From Sulfolobales archaeon Acd1 (lineage in GTDB: Archaea; Thermoproteota; Thermoprotei_A; Sulfolobales; Sulfolobaceae): DNA of 64,000 nt. The stretch's first letter is position 1, and the number at the start of each line of letters is the position of its first letter. The stretch covers positions 62,001 to 126,000 of the forward strand of contig APJY01000002.1 in the NCBI GenBank assembly GCA_000389735.1. Direction: 5' to 3'. Positions 18,677-26,481 of this stretch are shown here, piece after piece. The notes under the pieces were generated by a model. It had not been told where the DNA came from and did no database searches. It worked only from the letters and a program-made list of their open reading frames with translations. The translations under genes were made by a program, and so were the position numbers.

Positions 18677-18847
18677 ATGCCGCTCACGGATCCCGAGAAG
18701 CTGAGGATAGTTCAGGAGAGGGTCTTCCTCAAGAAAGTATGTAGGAACTGTGGCGCTCTCAACTCGATTAGAGCCACTAAGTGTAGAAGATGTCACAGCA
18801 CTAACTTGAGGCCCAAGAAGAAAGAGTTACCGCAGAAGAAAGGGTAA
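18677..18847 (+). CDS. rpl40e: 50S ribosomal protein L40e
   Basis: A 56-residue protein. It has [20 protein letters not shown], then a C4 zinc finger CRNCG...CRRCH, and a basic tail [14 protein letters not shown]. This matches archaeal/eukaryal L40e in length and Cys spacing (C22, C25, C36, C39). It lies divergent to the KH-like gene, with an AT-rich TTAAAA immediately before its ATG. Confidence 0.95.
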   Translation: MPLTDPEKLRIVQERVFLKKVCRNCGALNSIRATKCRRCHSTNLRPKKKELPQKKG

Positions 18848-19124
18848 CGGCTAGGGACATGACGCTCTGACCGTAGCAGACCCAAAGAGCTATACTAAAG
18901 AAGACTAGTGTATACAAAATAGGAGAGATATTGTTTATCTAAATGTCCTACTAACAATTCTATTCTAAGGGGTCGAGCTCAAGGATAATCATAATATTGA
19001 TTCATGCCAGCTTTATAGTTTATATAACAATTTTATATGACAATTATGGTAATTTTGAGTATAACAATTTTAGAATAAACACTTCAATACTTTTAAACTA
19101 GTTTTAATGTAATGACAGAACGTA
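18848..19124. other. AT-rich intergenic region with MFS promoter
   Basis: The 277 bp between L40e and the MFS gene become strongly AT-rich after 18990. A TATA-like CTTTTAAAC (about 19089-19098) is at promoter distance from the ATG at 19125. No RNA gene or ORF of note was recognised. Confidence 0.5.
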
Positions 19125-20543
19125 ATGTCCAACCCTTCCAAGGCTGATCGATATGCGAAGGCTGCAGAACTTACCGCGAGGATTGACAGGCTACCAGCAA
19201 TGGTATTACCCACCTCAGTCATCCTAGCCCTTGCTTTCGGATATTTCATCGCCCTCTATGACGTGATCGATGTAGGTATCGCCTTCTCGGGAACGTCTTT
19301 ACCCTATACTGGATTAACGCCATCTGAGGCAGCCACAGTCGTCTCGATGGGACTGTTCGGCTACATCCCCGGAGCTATCCTTCTTGGATACTTCGCCGAC
19401 AAGTACGGAAGGAAGCCCATGCTCATATTCACGGCTTTACTTACCGCGATAGGTAGTCTGGGTAACGCCTTCTCCTATAACCTCCCGACGTTCGCCCTCT
19501 TCAGGTTCATTACCGGGATGGGAATAGGCGGCGACCTGATTCTCGTTCCCACTTACATAGTTGAAATGGTGCCGGCTGCGAGGAGGGGACAATACTTCAA
19601 CTTGGTCTACATAGCGGGATGGGCCGGACTGGGTTTGGGACCCTTCCTCGCCTCGGTCATCGACCTCCTGAACCCGGCCATAGGCTGGAGGGTTATATTC
19701 CTCATAGGCGCCACACTCGCCTTCATAGTCCTAATCATCAGATCCCACGCGGACGAAACAGTAAGGATGTTGGCCCTGAAGGGCAAGCTGAAGGAGGCGG
19801 AAGATATAGTAGCTAGGATGGAGCAGAGGGCTAAGGAGAAGACTGGACTATCCGAGCTTCCGCCTTACAACCCGCTGAACTACAGGGTAGAGGAGAAAAA
19901 CCCCTTCTCAGTGTTCCTTAACAGAACGTATGCGGTGAGGATTATCGCAGTAATGCTGGCCATCTTCTTCTTCTATTTCGGCGAGTATCCGTACCTAACC
20001 GAGTACCTCCTATGGGCGGGCTCCGCGGTTCCTTCGTCTCAAATAAACACGTACACGTTCCTCTTCGGGCTCGCGGGAGTAGCGACGTTCTTCGGAGCCA
20101 TAGCCTTGCGTTTCGTAGTGGAGAGAGTAAAGAGGGCGGTGCTCACTACAATCGCTTATACTGTCGGCATGCTTATGGGCGTAGCGTTGACCATAGCTCT
20201 CACGATAGCTGGAAACCCCTACGCGGCCTTCGTCGGCATGTTGCTGACCAACTTCATAGGAGTCGGGTGGAGCAACCAGCTTAACTACCTCAATGGAACT
20301 GAGAACGTTCCGACGTACGCGAGGGCCACCTCTTTCGCGATATCGGACGGAGCCGCTCACTTGGGTGCAGCGATCTCCACGGCCGTGATATTATCGGCGA
20401 TAGACGCAACCAAGAACCCCCTGTTAGTGTGGACCGTTTTCCAGGTGCCTATGGTTATTATGGGAATCATCCTGATCTTCGTCCTTCCCAACACGATCGG
20501 TCAGAGCTTGGAGAGAGTCAACGAGGCTCAGGCTGGGATCTAA
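19125..20543 (+). CDS. Major facilitator superfamily transporter
   Basis: A 472-residue membrane protein with about 12 hydrophobic segments. MFS motif A is clear between segments 2 and 3 (GYFADKYGRKPM), and the RFITGMGIGGDLILVP segment of the sugar/metabolite:H+ symporter branch follows. A central charged loop (about residues 215-260, EDIVARMEQRAKEKTG) separates the two six-helix halves. The substrate is not visible; sugars, aromatic acids, phosphate or organic acids are all possible. It stands alone, with its own AT-rich promoter and a T-rich terminator. Confidence 0.88.
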   Translation: MSNPSKADRYAKAAELTARIDRLPAMVLPTSVILALAFGYFIALYDVIDVGIAFSGTSLPYTGLTPSEAATVVSMGLFGYIPGAILLGYFADKYGRKPMLIFTALLTAIGSLGNAFSYNLPTFALFRFITGMGIGGDLILVPTYIVEMVPAARRGQYFNLVYIAGWAGLGLGPFLASVIDLLNPAIGWRVIFLIGATLAFIVLIIRSHADETVRMLALKGKLKEAEDIVARMEQRAKEKTGLSELPPYNPLNYRVEEKNPFSVFLNRTYAVRIIAVMLAIFFFYFGEYPYLTEYLLWAGSAVPSSQINTYTFLFGLAGVATFFGAIALRFVVERVKRAVLTTIAYTVGMLMGVALTIALTIAGNPYAAFVGMLLTNFIGVGWSNQLNYLNGTENVPTYARATSFAISDGAAHLGAAISTAVILSAIDATKNPLLVWTVFQVPMVIMGIILIFVLPNTIGQSLERVNEAQAGI

Positions 20544-20552
20544 AGGCGTACA

Positions 20553-20571
20553 ATTTTGTATTTATTTTTAT
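20553..20571 (+). terminator. T-rich terminator after the MFS gene
   Basis: Three closely spaced T tracts (TTTTG, TTTA, TTTTTA) begin about 10 nt after the stop codon, as in archaeal intrinsic termination; no hairpin is needed. Confidence 0.5.
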
Positions 20572-20720
20572 TAAGAAATGAAAATATCGCTGATTTTGAT
20601 ATAAAAAGCATAAAAAGTCCTGAAGGCTTCTAGAACCTAACGCCTCCGTTGCCACTAAGGACAGTCCTTCAACCTCAAGTCAAATCCTTGTAATATTTTA
20701 AAAGGAGTAGAAGCGAAATA

Positions 20721-20795
20721 TGGGCCCGCTGGGACTTGAACCCAGGACCTCCGCCTTGTAAGGGCGGCGTCCTAACCAGGCTAGACGACGGGCCC
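20721..20795 (-). tRNA. tRNA-Val(TAC)
   Basis: On the minus strand the acceptor GGGCCCG pairs with CGGGCCC, discriminator A. The anticodon stem is CCGCC/GGCGG with loop CTTACAA, so the anticodon is TAC (valine, GTA/GTG). The T arm has CTGGG-TTCAAGT-CCCAG. There is no intron and no encoded CCA. Confidence 0.95.
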
Positions 20796-20901
20796 AATTG
20801 ATTTGTTTCATAACGCCTCATATAAGTTTGACCGAAGGCTTATCTTCACCATAACTATTCTCGTTTTCGTTCCCTATTGAGTTATAAGGCTCTACGGAGT
20901 T

Positions 20902-21135
20902 TCAAACGCCGGAGGCTTCCACCACGACCGCGTACCCCTCGCTCAGGTCCGCCAGGTCAGGGTCGAGGTCTATGACTTTAAGCCTATCGCCTTCCTTCAG
21001 GTTCACGACGTAGACGTTGTAGTCCTTGTAGACGACTTCTAACTTTCTCCTCAACCTCTCGGCTTCCTCGAAGCTCTCACAGATCGCGAAAACCCCAGCC
21101 CAGTTCCTCACCGTTTGGCCGAAGGGCGTCCTCAC
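20902..21135 (-). CDS. Small protein of unknown function
   Basis: A 77-residue alpha/beta protein: the strand WAGVFAICES, a charged helix EEAERLRRKLEVVYKD, the strand YNVYVVNL, then an acidic segment (DLDPDLADLSEG) and the final strand YAVVVEAS. The start is GTG. It is not recognised. It stands alone between tRNA-Val and a divergent small gene. Confidence 0.55.
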   Translation of the reverse strand: MRTPFGQTVRNWAGVFAICESFEEAERLRRKLEVVYKDYNVYVVNLKEGDRLKVIDLDPDLADLSEGYAVVVEASGV

Positions 21136-21306
21136 CTCTTTAACCAGCTGAAATCCCCATAAAAACGGTTAGCTCCTTGACTCACGTAATCCGGATCGAC
21201 TCAATGTGCTCAGAAGCCAATGAAATGTGGATCATGTGGGCCGTAATGTTTAAGGCGGGCCAGGGCGTTAGCCCTAATAAGCCTAACCGAGTCCAGTTGG
21301 TTTACC

Positions 21307-21618
21307 GTGGCGATAGTCAGGCTTATAGTCTCACCGTACTTCTCGCCTCCACTGACCCTCGATCTCATAGAGAGGCTTTACGTGCTGTACGGCGTCAAGC
21401 TACACGTGGAGATGGACCTAAGCCTCAGCGACGAGTACTACTTTTTGGAGCTGGAGGAGGGAGGCGCTAAGAAAAAGGGCGTCTTTCACGCCTGGGAGGA
21501 CCTGGAGAGGTCAATAGTGAGCCTCCTTTCGGGCCTGAGGGACGACAGCGATGCCGTGAGTGCGCAGGTGCGAAACTGGGAGCCCCTCGAGGGGGGAGCA
21601 CACGTTTTTGAGCTCTAG
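21307..21618 (+). CDS. Small protein of unknown function
   Basis: A 103-residue protein starting at GTG. The N-terminal half alternates strands and helices (VRLIVSPYFSPPLTLDLIERLYVLYG, then VKLHVEMDLSLSDEYYFLELEEGG); the C-terminal half is acidic and helical (WEDLERSIVSLLSGL). It is 25 nt upstream of the flavoprotein-like gene, so probably co-transcribed with it. No family recognised. Confidence 0.5.
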   Translation: MAIVRLIVSPYFSPPLTLDLIERLYVLYGVKLHVEMDLSLSDEYYFLELEEGGAKKKGVFHAWEDLERSIVSLLSGLRDDSDAVSAQVRNWEPLEGGAHVFEL

Positions 21619-21643
21619 CTAGTTACCCTTCAGTGACGAAGGC

Positions 21644-22465
21644 TTGGACTACGTCGTCGGCGGGGGAGTATCAGGAATAACCGTAGCTGACAGGAAGGGG
21701 GCTAGGGTAATTGAGGAGAAGGCCGAGCTCGGAGGGATCCACGCCCCCGTGGATCTGGGAGTTTTAAAGGTTCCGGGCGAGCCCGTCCTTTCGGATTCGG
21801 TTTGCGGCGATTTCAACGCTATCGATTTCACCCCAAGGATCGCGTTCGAGAAGGACGAGTACCTCGAGGAGAAGATCTGCGGCGGAAGCTGCCCCAAGTG
21901 GTTGACGTTATCTAATGTCAGGTACCTCGTGTTGCCCAAGTTCGAGAGGCATAGCTGGATAAGGGCACGGGTCAGAAGGATCGTGGGTAACAGAGCTTTC
22001 ACCTCCCTGTCTAAGTCGTTGGAGTTCGACAGGCTTTACGTTGCGGCGCCTCCCCAGGAGCTGGGCCTGAGCGGTGGGGATTATGTTAGTGCCGCGGTTA
22101 TAATCGCCCTAGTTAGGGCCTGGGACAAGGATTGGGACATAAAGGTCTCCGGGGACACCTCGAAGCTCTACACCAGGCTCATCCACGTTCCTTTTGGCGA
22201 GCACCACTTACTCTATGTCGAGAAGTACTACAGGAATTACCCTCCCAGCTGGGATAGAATTAAAAGTGATGTGAAAAGGTTCGAGAAATTGGACCTCGAC
22301 TTGATATCCATTGATTTCCGCTATAGAATTATAAAGTATGGAATACTGATTCCAGGTTCTTACGAGCGGGTTGATCTCGCTGATAACGTTAGGCTCTGCG
22401 GTAGGTTCGCTGACTGGACAAACCCAGGGTTCTGCGAATCCATTCGTCTGGCCCAAGAGTGCTGA
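21644..22465 (+). CDS. FAD/NAD(P)-binding Rossmann protein (amine-oxidase-like, short)
   Basis: A 273-residue protein with an N-terminal dinucleotide-binding motif (DYVVGGGVSGITVADRKG, then the acidic end of strand 2, ARVIEEKAELGG). It ends with RLCGRFADWTNPGFCESIRLA, the usual FAD-contacting C-terminal segment of monoamine-oxidase/UDP-galactopyranose-mutase-like flavoproteins. It is shorter than typical family members (about 400), with a reduced substrate domain and a CGGSCP Cys pair in the middle. The start is TTG. The 3' end overlaps the convergent PfkB gene by 77 nt. The substrate is unknown. Confidence 0.65.
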   Translation: MDYVVGGGVSGITVADRKGARVIEEKAELGGIHAPVDLGVLKVPGEPVLSDSVCGDFNAIDFTPRIAFEKDEYLEEKICGGSCPKWLTLSNVRYLVLPKFERHSWIRARVRRIVGNRAFTSLSKSLEFDRLYVAAPPQELGLSGGDYVSAAVIIALVRAWDKDWDIKVSGDTSKLYTRLIHVPFGEHHLLYVEKYYRNYPPSWDRIKSDVKRFEKLDLDLISIDFRYRIIKYGILIPGSYERVDLADNVRLCGRFADWTNPGFCESIRLAQEC

Positions 22466-23177
22466 AGCTCTCCAGCTCCCTCTGGGCCCTAACTGCTGCG
22501 TCCAAAGGTCTCAACCCCTTGGCCCTGAAACCCACATAGGCCCCTAGGAGGAAGTCGCCCGTCCCTATGCCGTAATCACCCACGATAGAAGGCTTTATCC
22601 TGTGCTTACCCTCCCCCTTTATTATTATGTCGAAACCGTCCTCGTCGTACGAAACCAGTACTTCCCTACCTGGCAACCCTCCTTCGGGAACTTCCGTGTA
22701 GTTCGCGTGGGCTCCTCTGACCTTGAAGCCTAGCTTCCTCGTCCTGTCAACCTCTATCGGGCGACCCTCCTCGCACAGCCTTACGAACCCCTGGACGTCG
22801 ATGAACACGTGATCCCCTTCGACTCCTCTGATCTCCCCGCAGACCGGATTGACCACAGCCCATTGGTCGTGGTAAGAGACAGATAGAGTTGGAATGGGTT
22901 TTCTGAGAAGGATTAGCTTCCTAGAGCCACCCTCGTGGCTTATCTCGAACACAGCGCGCCTCCCTCTTATCGCCACTAAGCCCGAAAGGGGCAAACCCAT
23001 CGAGGCTAGAACGCTCGTATAACCTCCAATTGCGACGACTTCCACATTAGCCCCAGAGGCTAGAACGCCAAGGGAGGAGTAGTAGACGCCGCCTCCTGTT
23101 CTCCTTTCCGCTCCAATTACGTCTTCTGTGAGAGCTCCGACGACCTTAATTGTTGTTATGGACTCACTCCTCCTCAT
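22389..23177 (-). CDS. PfkB-family carbohydrate kinase
   Basis: The C-terminal PfkB signature is present (GIGTGDFLLGAYVGF, with the catalytic base Asp in GTGD), and the N-terminal segment IKVVGALTEDVIG then RTGGGVYYSSLGVLASG matches the family. The kinase phosphorylates a sugar or nucleoside; the substrate is not deducible. The start is uncertain: ATG 23177 lies inside the end of the upstream gene (14-nt overlap), while GGAGGAGTGA just downstream of it could serve a codon such as ATA 23159. The 3' end runs into the convergent flavoprotein-like gene. Confidence 0.7.
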   Translation of the reverse strand: MRRSESITTIKVVGALTEDVIGAERRTGGGVYYSSLGVLASGANVEVVAIGGYTSVLASMGLPLSGLVAIRGRRAVFEISHEGGSRKLILLRKPIPTLSVSYHDQWAVVNPVCGEIRGVEGDHVFIDVQGFVRLCEEGRPIEVDRTRKLGFKVRGAHANYTEVPEGGLPGREVLVSYDEDGFDIIIKGEGKHRIKPSIVGDYGIGTGDFLLGAYVGFRAKGLRPLDAAVRAQRELESFSTLGPDEWIRRTLGLSSQRTYRRA

Positions 23178-23445
23178 CCGCTTCTTCCTCTTCCTCCTCT
23201 TCCAGCTCCTGTTCTTCGAACTTCCTGTGCTCCCACAAGGCCAGTTTGTGTGCCTTGATGTGCTCAATCAAGTCCTTCTCGCTGAAGAAATAAGAACCCC
23301 TATCGCTTAGCCCGCCAGACCTACAATGCGGCGCGCAGAAGGGGCATGCATAAAGCTTCGTGACCTCATCGTAACAGACCTCAACGTCTTTACCGCCCAC
23401 TGATACGACCTTGGTTACCCACTTTGGAGTCCAACGTAACGACAT
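23164..23445 (-). CDS. Small zinc-finger-like protein with acidic tail
   Basis: A 93-residue protein. CPFCAPHC and downstream HIKAHK offer Cys/His ligands in a C2H2-like arrangement (C34, C37, C41; H62, H66). The tail is almost entirely Glu/Asp (from about residue 80). It is probably a DNA-, RNA- or protein-binding adaptor conserved in the order; the function is unknown. It precedes the PfkB gene and overlaps it by 14 nt. Confidence 0.65.
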   Translation of the reverse strand: MSLRWTPKWVTKVVSVGGKDVEVCYDEVTKLYACPFCAPHCRSGGLSDRGSYFFSEKDLIEHIKAHKLALWEHRKFEEQELEEEEEEEADEEE

Positions 23446-23568
23446 GTTGGCGGGGACCTGGATTTAGTATGTGACGCTCTCGTTATTTAAGGCGGCACCC
23501 TGGTGGACAGGGATAACTAGGGCCCTATGTTTTTAATTTATAGCAACAAGAAGTTGACAGGAGGGTAG

Positions 23569-24201
23569 TTGGGGAACTCTCTCGAGGACCTCTCCTCATC
23601 AATTTCCCTCAAAACCATGTACGACTTAACTGGCTTTATACTATCCGCCATAAAGAGGCTCGATGTGAAGATGATCTCTAAAATGGTAGACATGCTGGTG
23701 GACTTCTACCAGAACAAGCAAGGAAGGATTCTGGTCATGGGGGCTGGCAGGAGCGGGCTAGTCGGTAGGGCCTTCGCGATGAGGTTGCTTCACCTTGGCT
23801 ATAACGCCTACGTTCTGGGCGAGACCATTGTTCCTGCCATCAGGGAAGGTGACATAGTGATCGCGATCTCCGGTTCTGGAAAGACGAAATTGATTGTTAC
23901 TGCGGCCGAAGCCGCTAAGGAGGCCAAGGCGAGGCTCATAGCGGTCACCAGTTATCCCGACAGCCCCCTCGGGAGGCTGGCGGATCTCGTCATTGAAGTC
24001 CCAGGTAGAACGAAGTACTCGAACGAGACCGACTACTTCGCGAGACAAATTTTGGGCATGACCGAGCCCTTAGCACCTTTGGGGACTCTCTTCGAGGACA
24101 CCACTATGATAGTCCTCGACGGGATCGTTGCAGAGTTAATGATAAGGCTGAAGAAGACCGAGGAGGACCTTCGCCTGGTTCACGCGAACATTGAATTATA
24201 A
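23569..24201 (+). CDS. hxlB: 6-phospho-3-hexuloisomerase (SIS domain)
   Basis: It interconverts hexulose-6-phosphate and fructose-6-phosphate in the reverse ribulose monophosphate route that supplies pentoses in archaea. The 210-residue SIS-domain protein has [24 protein letters not shown], then [13 protein letters not shown] and [27 protein letters not shown], followed by the segment [16 protein letters not shown], all typical of PHI. TTG 23569 follows a GGAGGG Shine-Dalgarno and an upstream TTTTAATTTA. The partner hexulose-phosphate synthase is not in the window. Confidence 0.85.
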   Translation: MGNSLEDLSSSISLKTMYDLTGFILSAIKRLDVKMISKMVDMLVDFYQNKQGRILVMGAGRSGLVGRAFAMRLLHLGYNAYVLGETIVPAIREGDIVIAISGSGKTKLIVTAAEAAKEAKARLIAVTSYPDSPLGRLADLVIEVPGRTKYSNETDYFARQILGMTEPLAPLGTLFEDTTMIVLDGIVAELMIRLKKTEEDLRLVHANIEL

Positions 24202-24239
24202 CGCCCAAGCCTCTGGGTTTTAATTTAACTCTTTGACGT

Positions 24240-26021
24240 GTGAGGCCGAAGGTAGAGAGTTTCCTAATCGTGGTGACGCTATCGACGTTCTTAGCGGCGA
24301 TCTTAAGGAGCCCGTTCTTAGGCGCGGTGGCCGGAGTCCTGGCCGTGATTTACGTTTATAAAAAGTTGGGTAAAGATGGCATAAGGAGAGTTTTTAGACA
24401 AATCCTAGGTGAGCGCAATAGTGCTGGACTGAACGTTTCGGATGACGGCTTTATCGTCTTCAGCAACCGTTACGCTAAGGCGCTGGTAGTGGACGATGTA
24501 CCCTTTGATTACAGGGACCATGACGATAGCGAGTTGAGAAGCCTGATTGTTAATTACAACCGCATCCTTGACTCGATTAAGGACGTGAACGTCGTTCTTG
24601 TAAGACAGTCCCTGGATAAGAGGGATTTCCTCTCGAAGGCCTACGTGAAGCTCCAGAACCTGAGAGTACAGGTCGAGAACGACCCGACCAACGAGAGGGC
24701 TAAAGCGGAGATCAGGTTGCTGGAGAAGATCATAAAGAAAATCGAGGAGGGTGAGTCGCCCTTCAAATATAAGATCTATTTCATCGTGCCTGGGGCTACT
24801 AAGGAGGAGGTCGCCGGTAAGCTGGAGTTGTTGAAGAGCGGTCTAGCCAGTATAGGGATAAGGGCCAGGGGAGCAGATATTAATGAGCTTTCGGAGGCAC
24901 TGTTTTTTCGAACTTCAGCAGTAAAAGTCGCGTTGCCCTCCAACCTGCCCCTGGTTTCACCATTCGTCCTGACGAGGTATCCTCGCGTAGAGCTCGTTTC
25001 TGATGGCGTGTTGTTGGGCTTCGAGCTGCTCATCAACAGGGCTGTAATGTGGAACGTAAGGAAGTCGTTGAACCCCCACTTGCTGGTCTTAGGCCCGACA
25101 GGTAGCGGGAAGACGGAGTTCCTCATCGCTTTGTCAGCTAGGTTGACTTCCCATTATGACGTCCCCGTCGTGTTGGTCGACACCAAGGGCGATATTACGG
25201 CAAGGCTGACGAAATACAACGTTCCGTTTAAGAGGTTAAATCCCCTCGTGGTGAGCCCTGGACTTTTAGATCTCGAGGAAGAGACGCCGGAGCTCAAGGC
25301 GTTTGCGGTAGAGGGCGTGATAAGTAGTACATTCGAGCTGGGCGAGGAGGCCTCCTCAGTGCTGTTCTACGTTCTCCTCGAGACGTTCAGGAACGGGTGG
25401 AGAACGTGGAACTCCGTGTTCCGCACCCTGGACGAGCTTGACTACGATGATTCAGTGAAGGCCCGAATCAGGAAGGCACTAGTAGTCGTGAGGGAGCTCG
25501 AGTCCGGAAAGGCGTTAGATGTGGGCAAGATCGAAAGCGAGCCTCAGCTGTTTATAATCGACGTCTCGAATCTCAGCGTTGAGGAGGCTAAGAGGTACGT
25601 CATACTGGCGATGCTAACGAGGCTCTACACTCACTTCAGGAGATCCGTAGATAGAGGCCTTAGGCTGGTGATCGTGCTCGATGAGGCGTGGACGGTCGTT
25701 AGTCGCCAACAAATGGCGAGAGGGGTCCTGGGGGACATAATAAAGAGGGGTAGGGGTCACGGAATCGCCGTGTTCCTCGCGACTCAGAACGTCTCAGACT
25801 TCCAGGGGCTAGAGGATTTAGTTCTGGAGAACGTCTCTAACCTGGTGATACTGAGCAACGGCGACATGAAGTTCTGGGAGGACGTGGGTCAAAGGTTCGT
25901 CTTCCTTTCCAAAGAAGAAATACGCAATAAACTGATGTACCTCAAGAGAGGGGAGGCTCTAGTTAGACTATCCAACGACCCTAGACCCTTATTAGTCCGT
26001 TTGGATACGTTTGTCTCATAG
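24240..26021 (+). CDS. cedB: Membrane-anchored HerA/VirB4-type ATPase, probable CedB DNA-import motor
   Basis: A 593-residue protein. Residues about 6-42 form one or two membrane segments (FLIVVTLSTFLAAIL, FLGAVAGVLAVIYVY); the rest is cytoplasmic. The ATPase core has Walker A GPTGSGKTEF (about 285-294), Walker B LRLVIVLDEAW (about 475-486), and VFLATQNVSDF as the sensor/Q motif of HerA-FtsK-VirB4 ATPases. This architecture matches CedB, the motor of the crenarchaeal exchange-of-DNA system, which imports DNA between cells after UV. HerA itself lacks the membrane anchor, and no NurA is adjacent. CedA and its small partners are not seen nearby, as expected for a scattered system. The leaderless GTG start follows TTTTAATTTA. 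Confidence 0.7.
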   Translation: MRPKVESFLIVVTLSTFLAAILRSPFLGAVAGVLAVIYVYKKLGKDGIRRVFRQILGERNSAGLNVSDDGFIVFSNRYAKALVVDDVPFDYRDHDDSELRSLIVNYNRILDSIKDVNVVLVRQSLDKRDFLSKAYVKLQNLRVQVENDPTNERAKAEIRLLEKIIKKIEEGESPFKYKIYFIVPGATKEEVAGKLELLKSGLASIGIRARGADINELSEALFFRTSAVKVALPSNLPLVSPFVLTRYPRVELVSDGVLLGFELLINRAVMWNVRKSLNPHLLVLGPTGSGKTEFLIALSARLTSHYDVPVVLVDTKGDITARLTKYNVPFKRLNPLVVSPGLLDLEEETPELKAFAVEGVISSTFELGEEASSVLFYVLLETFRNGWRTWNSVFRTLDELDYDDSVKARIRKALVVVRELESGKALDVGKIESEPQLFIIDVSNLSVEEAKRYVILAMLTRLYTHFRRSVDRGLRLVIVLDEAWTVVSRQQMARGVLGDIIKRGRGHGIAVFLATQNVSDFQGLEDLVLENVSNLVILSNGDMKFWEDVGQRFVFLSKEEIRNKLMYLKRGEALVRLSNDPRPLLVRLDTFVS

Positions 26022-26438
26022 CCTCTCGAGGACGGGCTTCAGAGCTGAGGCTATTTTTAGATAGACTATATCGTTGGTAACGTTGTCTATCGTGATTTCC
26101 TTGAGTACGTCCTCGTCGGCGCTCAACGAGTAATCGATCTTATCGTCGTTCTTCTCCGTGACTAAGATTCTCTCGATTACATTCATGACCTGCTTCGGGA
26201 CCTTAGTCCTTTTGCGCAGGATTATCTTGACCTTCGGCGGGTAGTAATATATATCCGCGACAACCTCCCCTTTCGGTGACTTGACGACCTCGTTTAGCCC
26301 TTTAGAGACCTTGCTGGTGGGCTTTAGCTCACCCGTCTCGATGAGGCTCAAGAAGTACTCATAGATCTCCAGTTCCTTCTTGCACTGAGCTATTTTTTCC
26401 TCAACGAACCTTTTTAGATCGTCCAGGTTAACCGACAT
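26016..26438 (-). CDS. Protein of unknown function next to probable cedB
   Basis: A 140-residue protein with an N-terminal amphipathic helix pair (LKRFVEEKIAQCKKELEIYE), a strand-rich middle (VVADIYYYPPKVKIILRKRTKV) and a C-terminal helix (VYLKIASALKPVLERL). It has no transmembrane segment and no recognisable catalytic motif. It converges on cedB with a 6-nt overlap and is divergent from lysY. Confidence 0.55.
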   Translation of the reverse strand: MSVNLDDLKRFVEEKIAQCKKELEIYEYFLSLIETGELKPTSKVSKGLNEVVKSPKGEVVADIYYYPPKVKIILRKRTKVPKQVMNVIERILVTEKNDDKIDYSLSADEDVLKEITIDNVTNDIVYLKIASALKPVLERL

Positions 26439-26481
26439 TTCTTAGTTACTATTAAAATCAGGACCTCATTATTTACCTTCA

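Noticed and set aside
21177-21470. 97-codon open frame upstream of and overlapping the 103-aa gene
   Set aside because: Its composition (Met/Trp/Arg-rich) is not protein-like, and the overlapping frame from GTG 21307 looks like the true coding frame.
23490-23525. Hairpin CCCTG-GTGGA-CAGGG and an I-SceI-like AGGGATAAC string upstream of hxlB
   Set aside because: The stem is only 5 bp with no T tract at a useful place, and the I-SceI match is partial; no homing endonuclease or intron is present.
24240-26021. Conjugative plasmid or integrated element carrying the VirB4-like ATPase
   Set aside because: No integrase, relaxase, att repeats or composition change; the neighbours are housekeeping genes, which favours chromosomal CedB.
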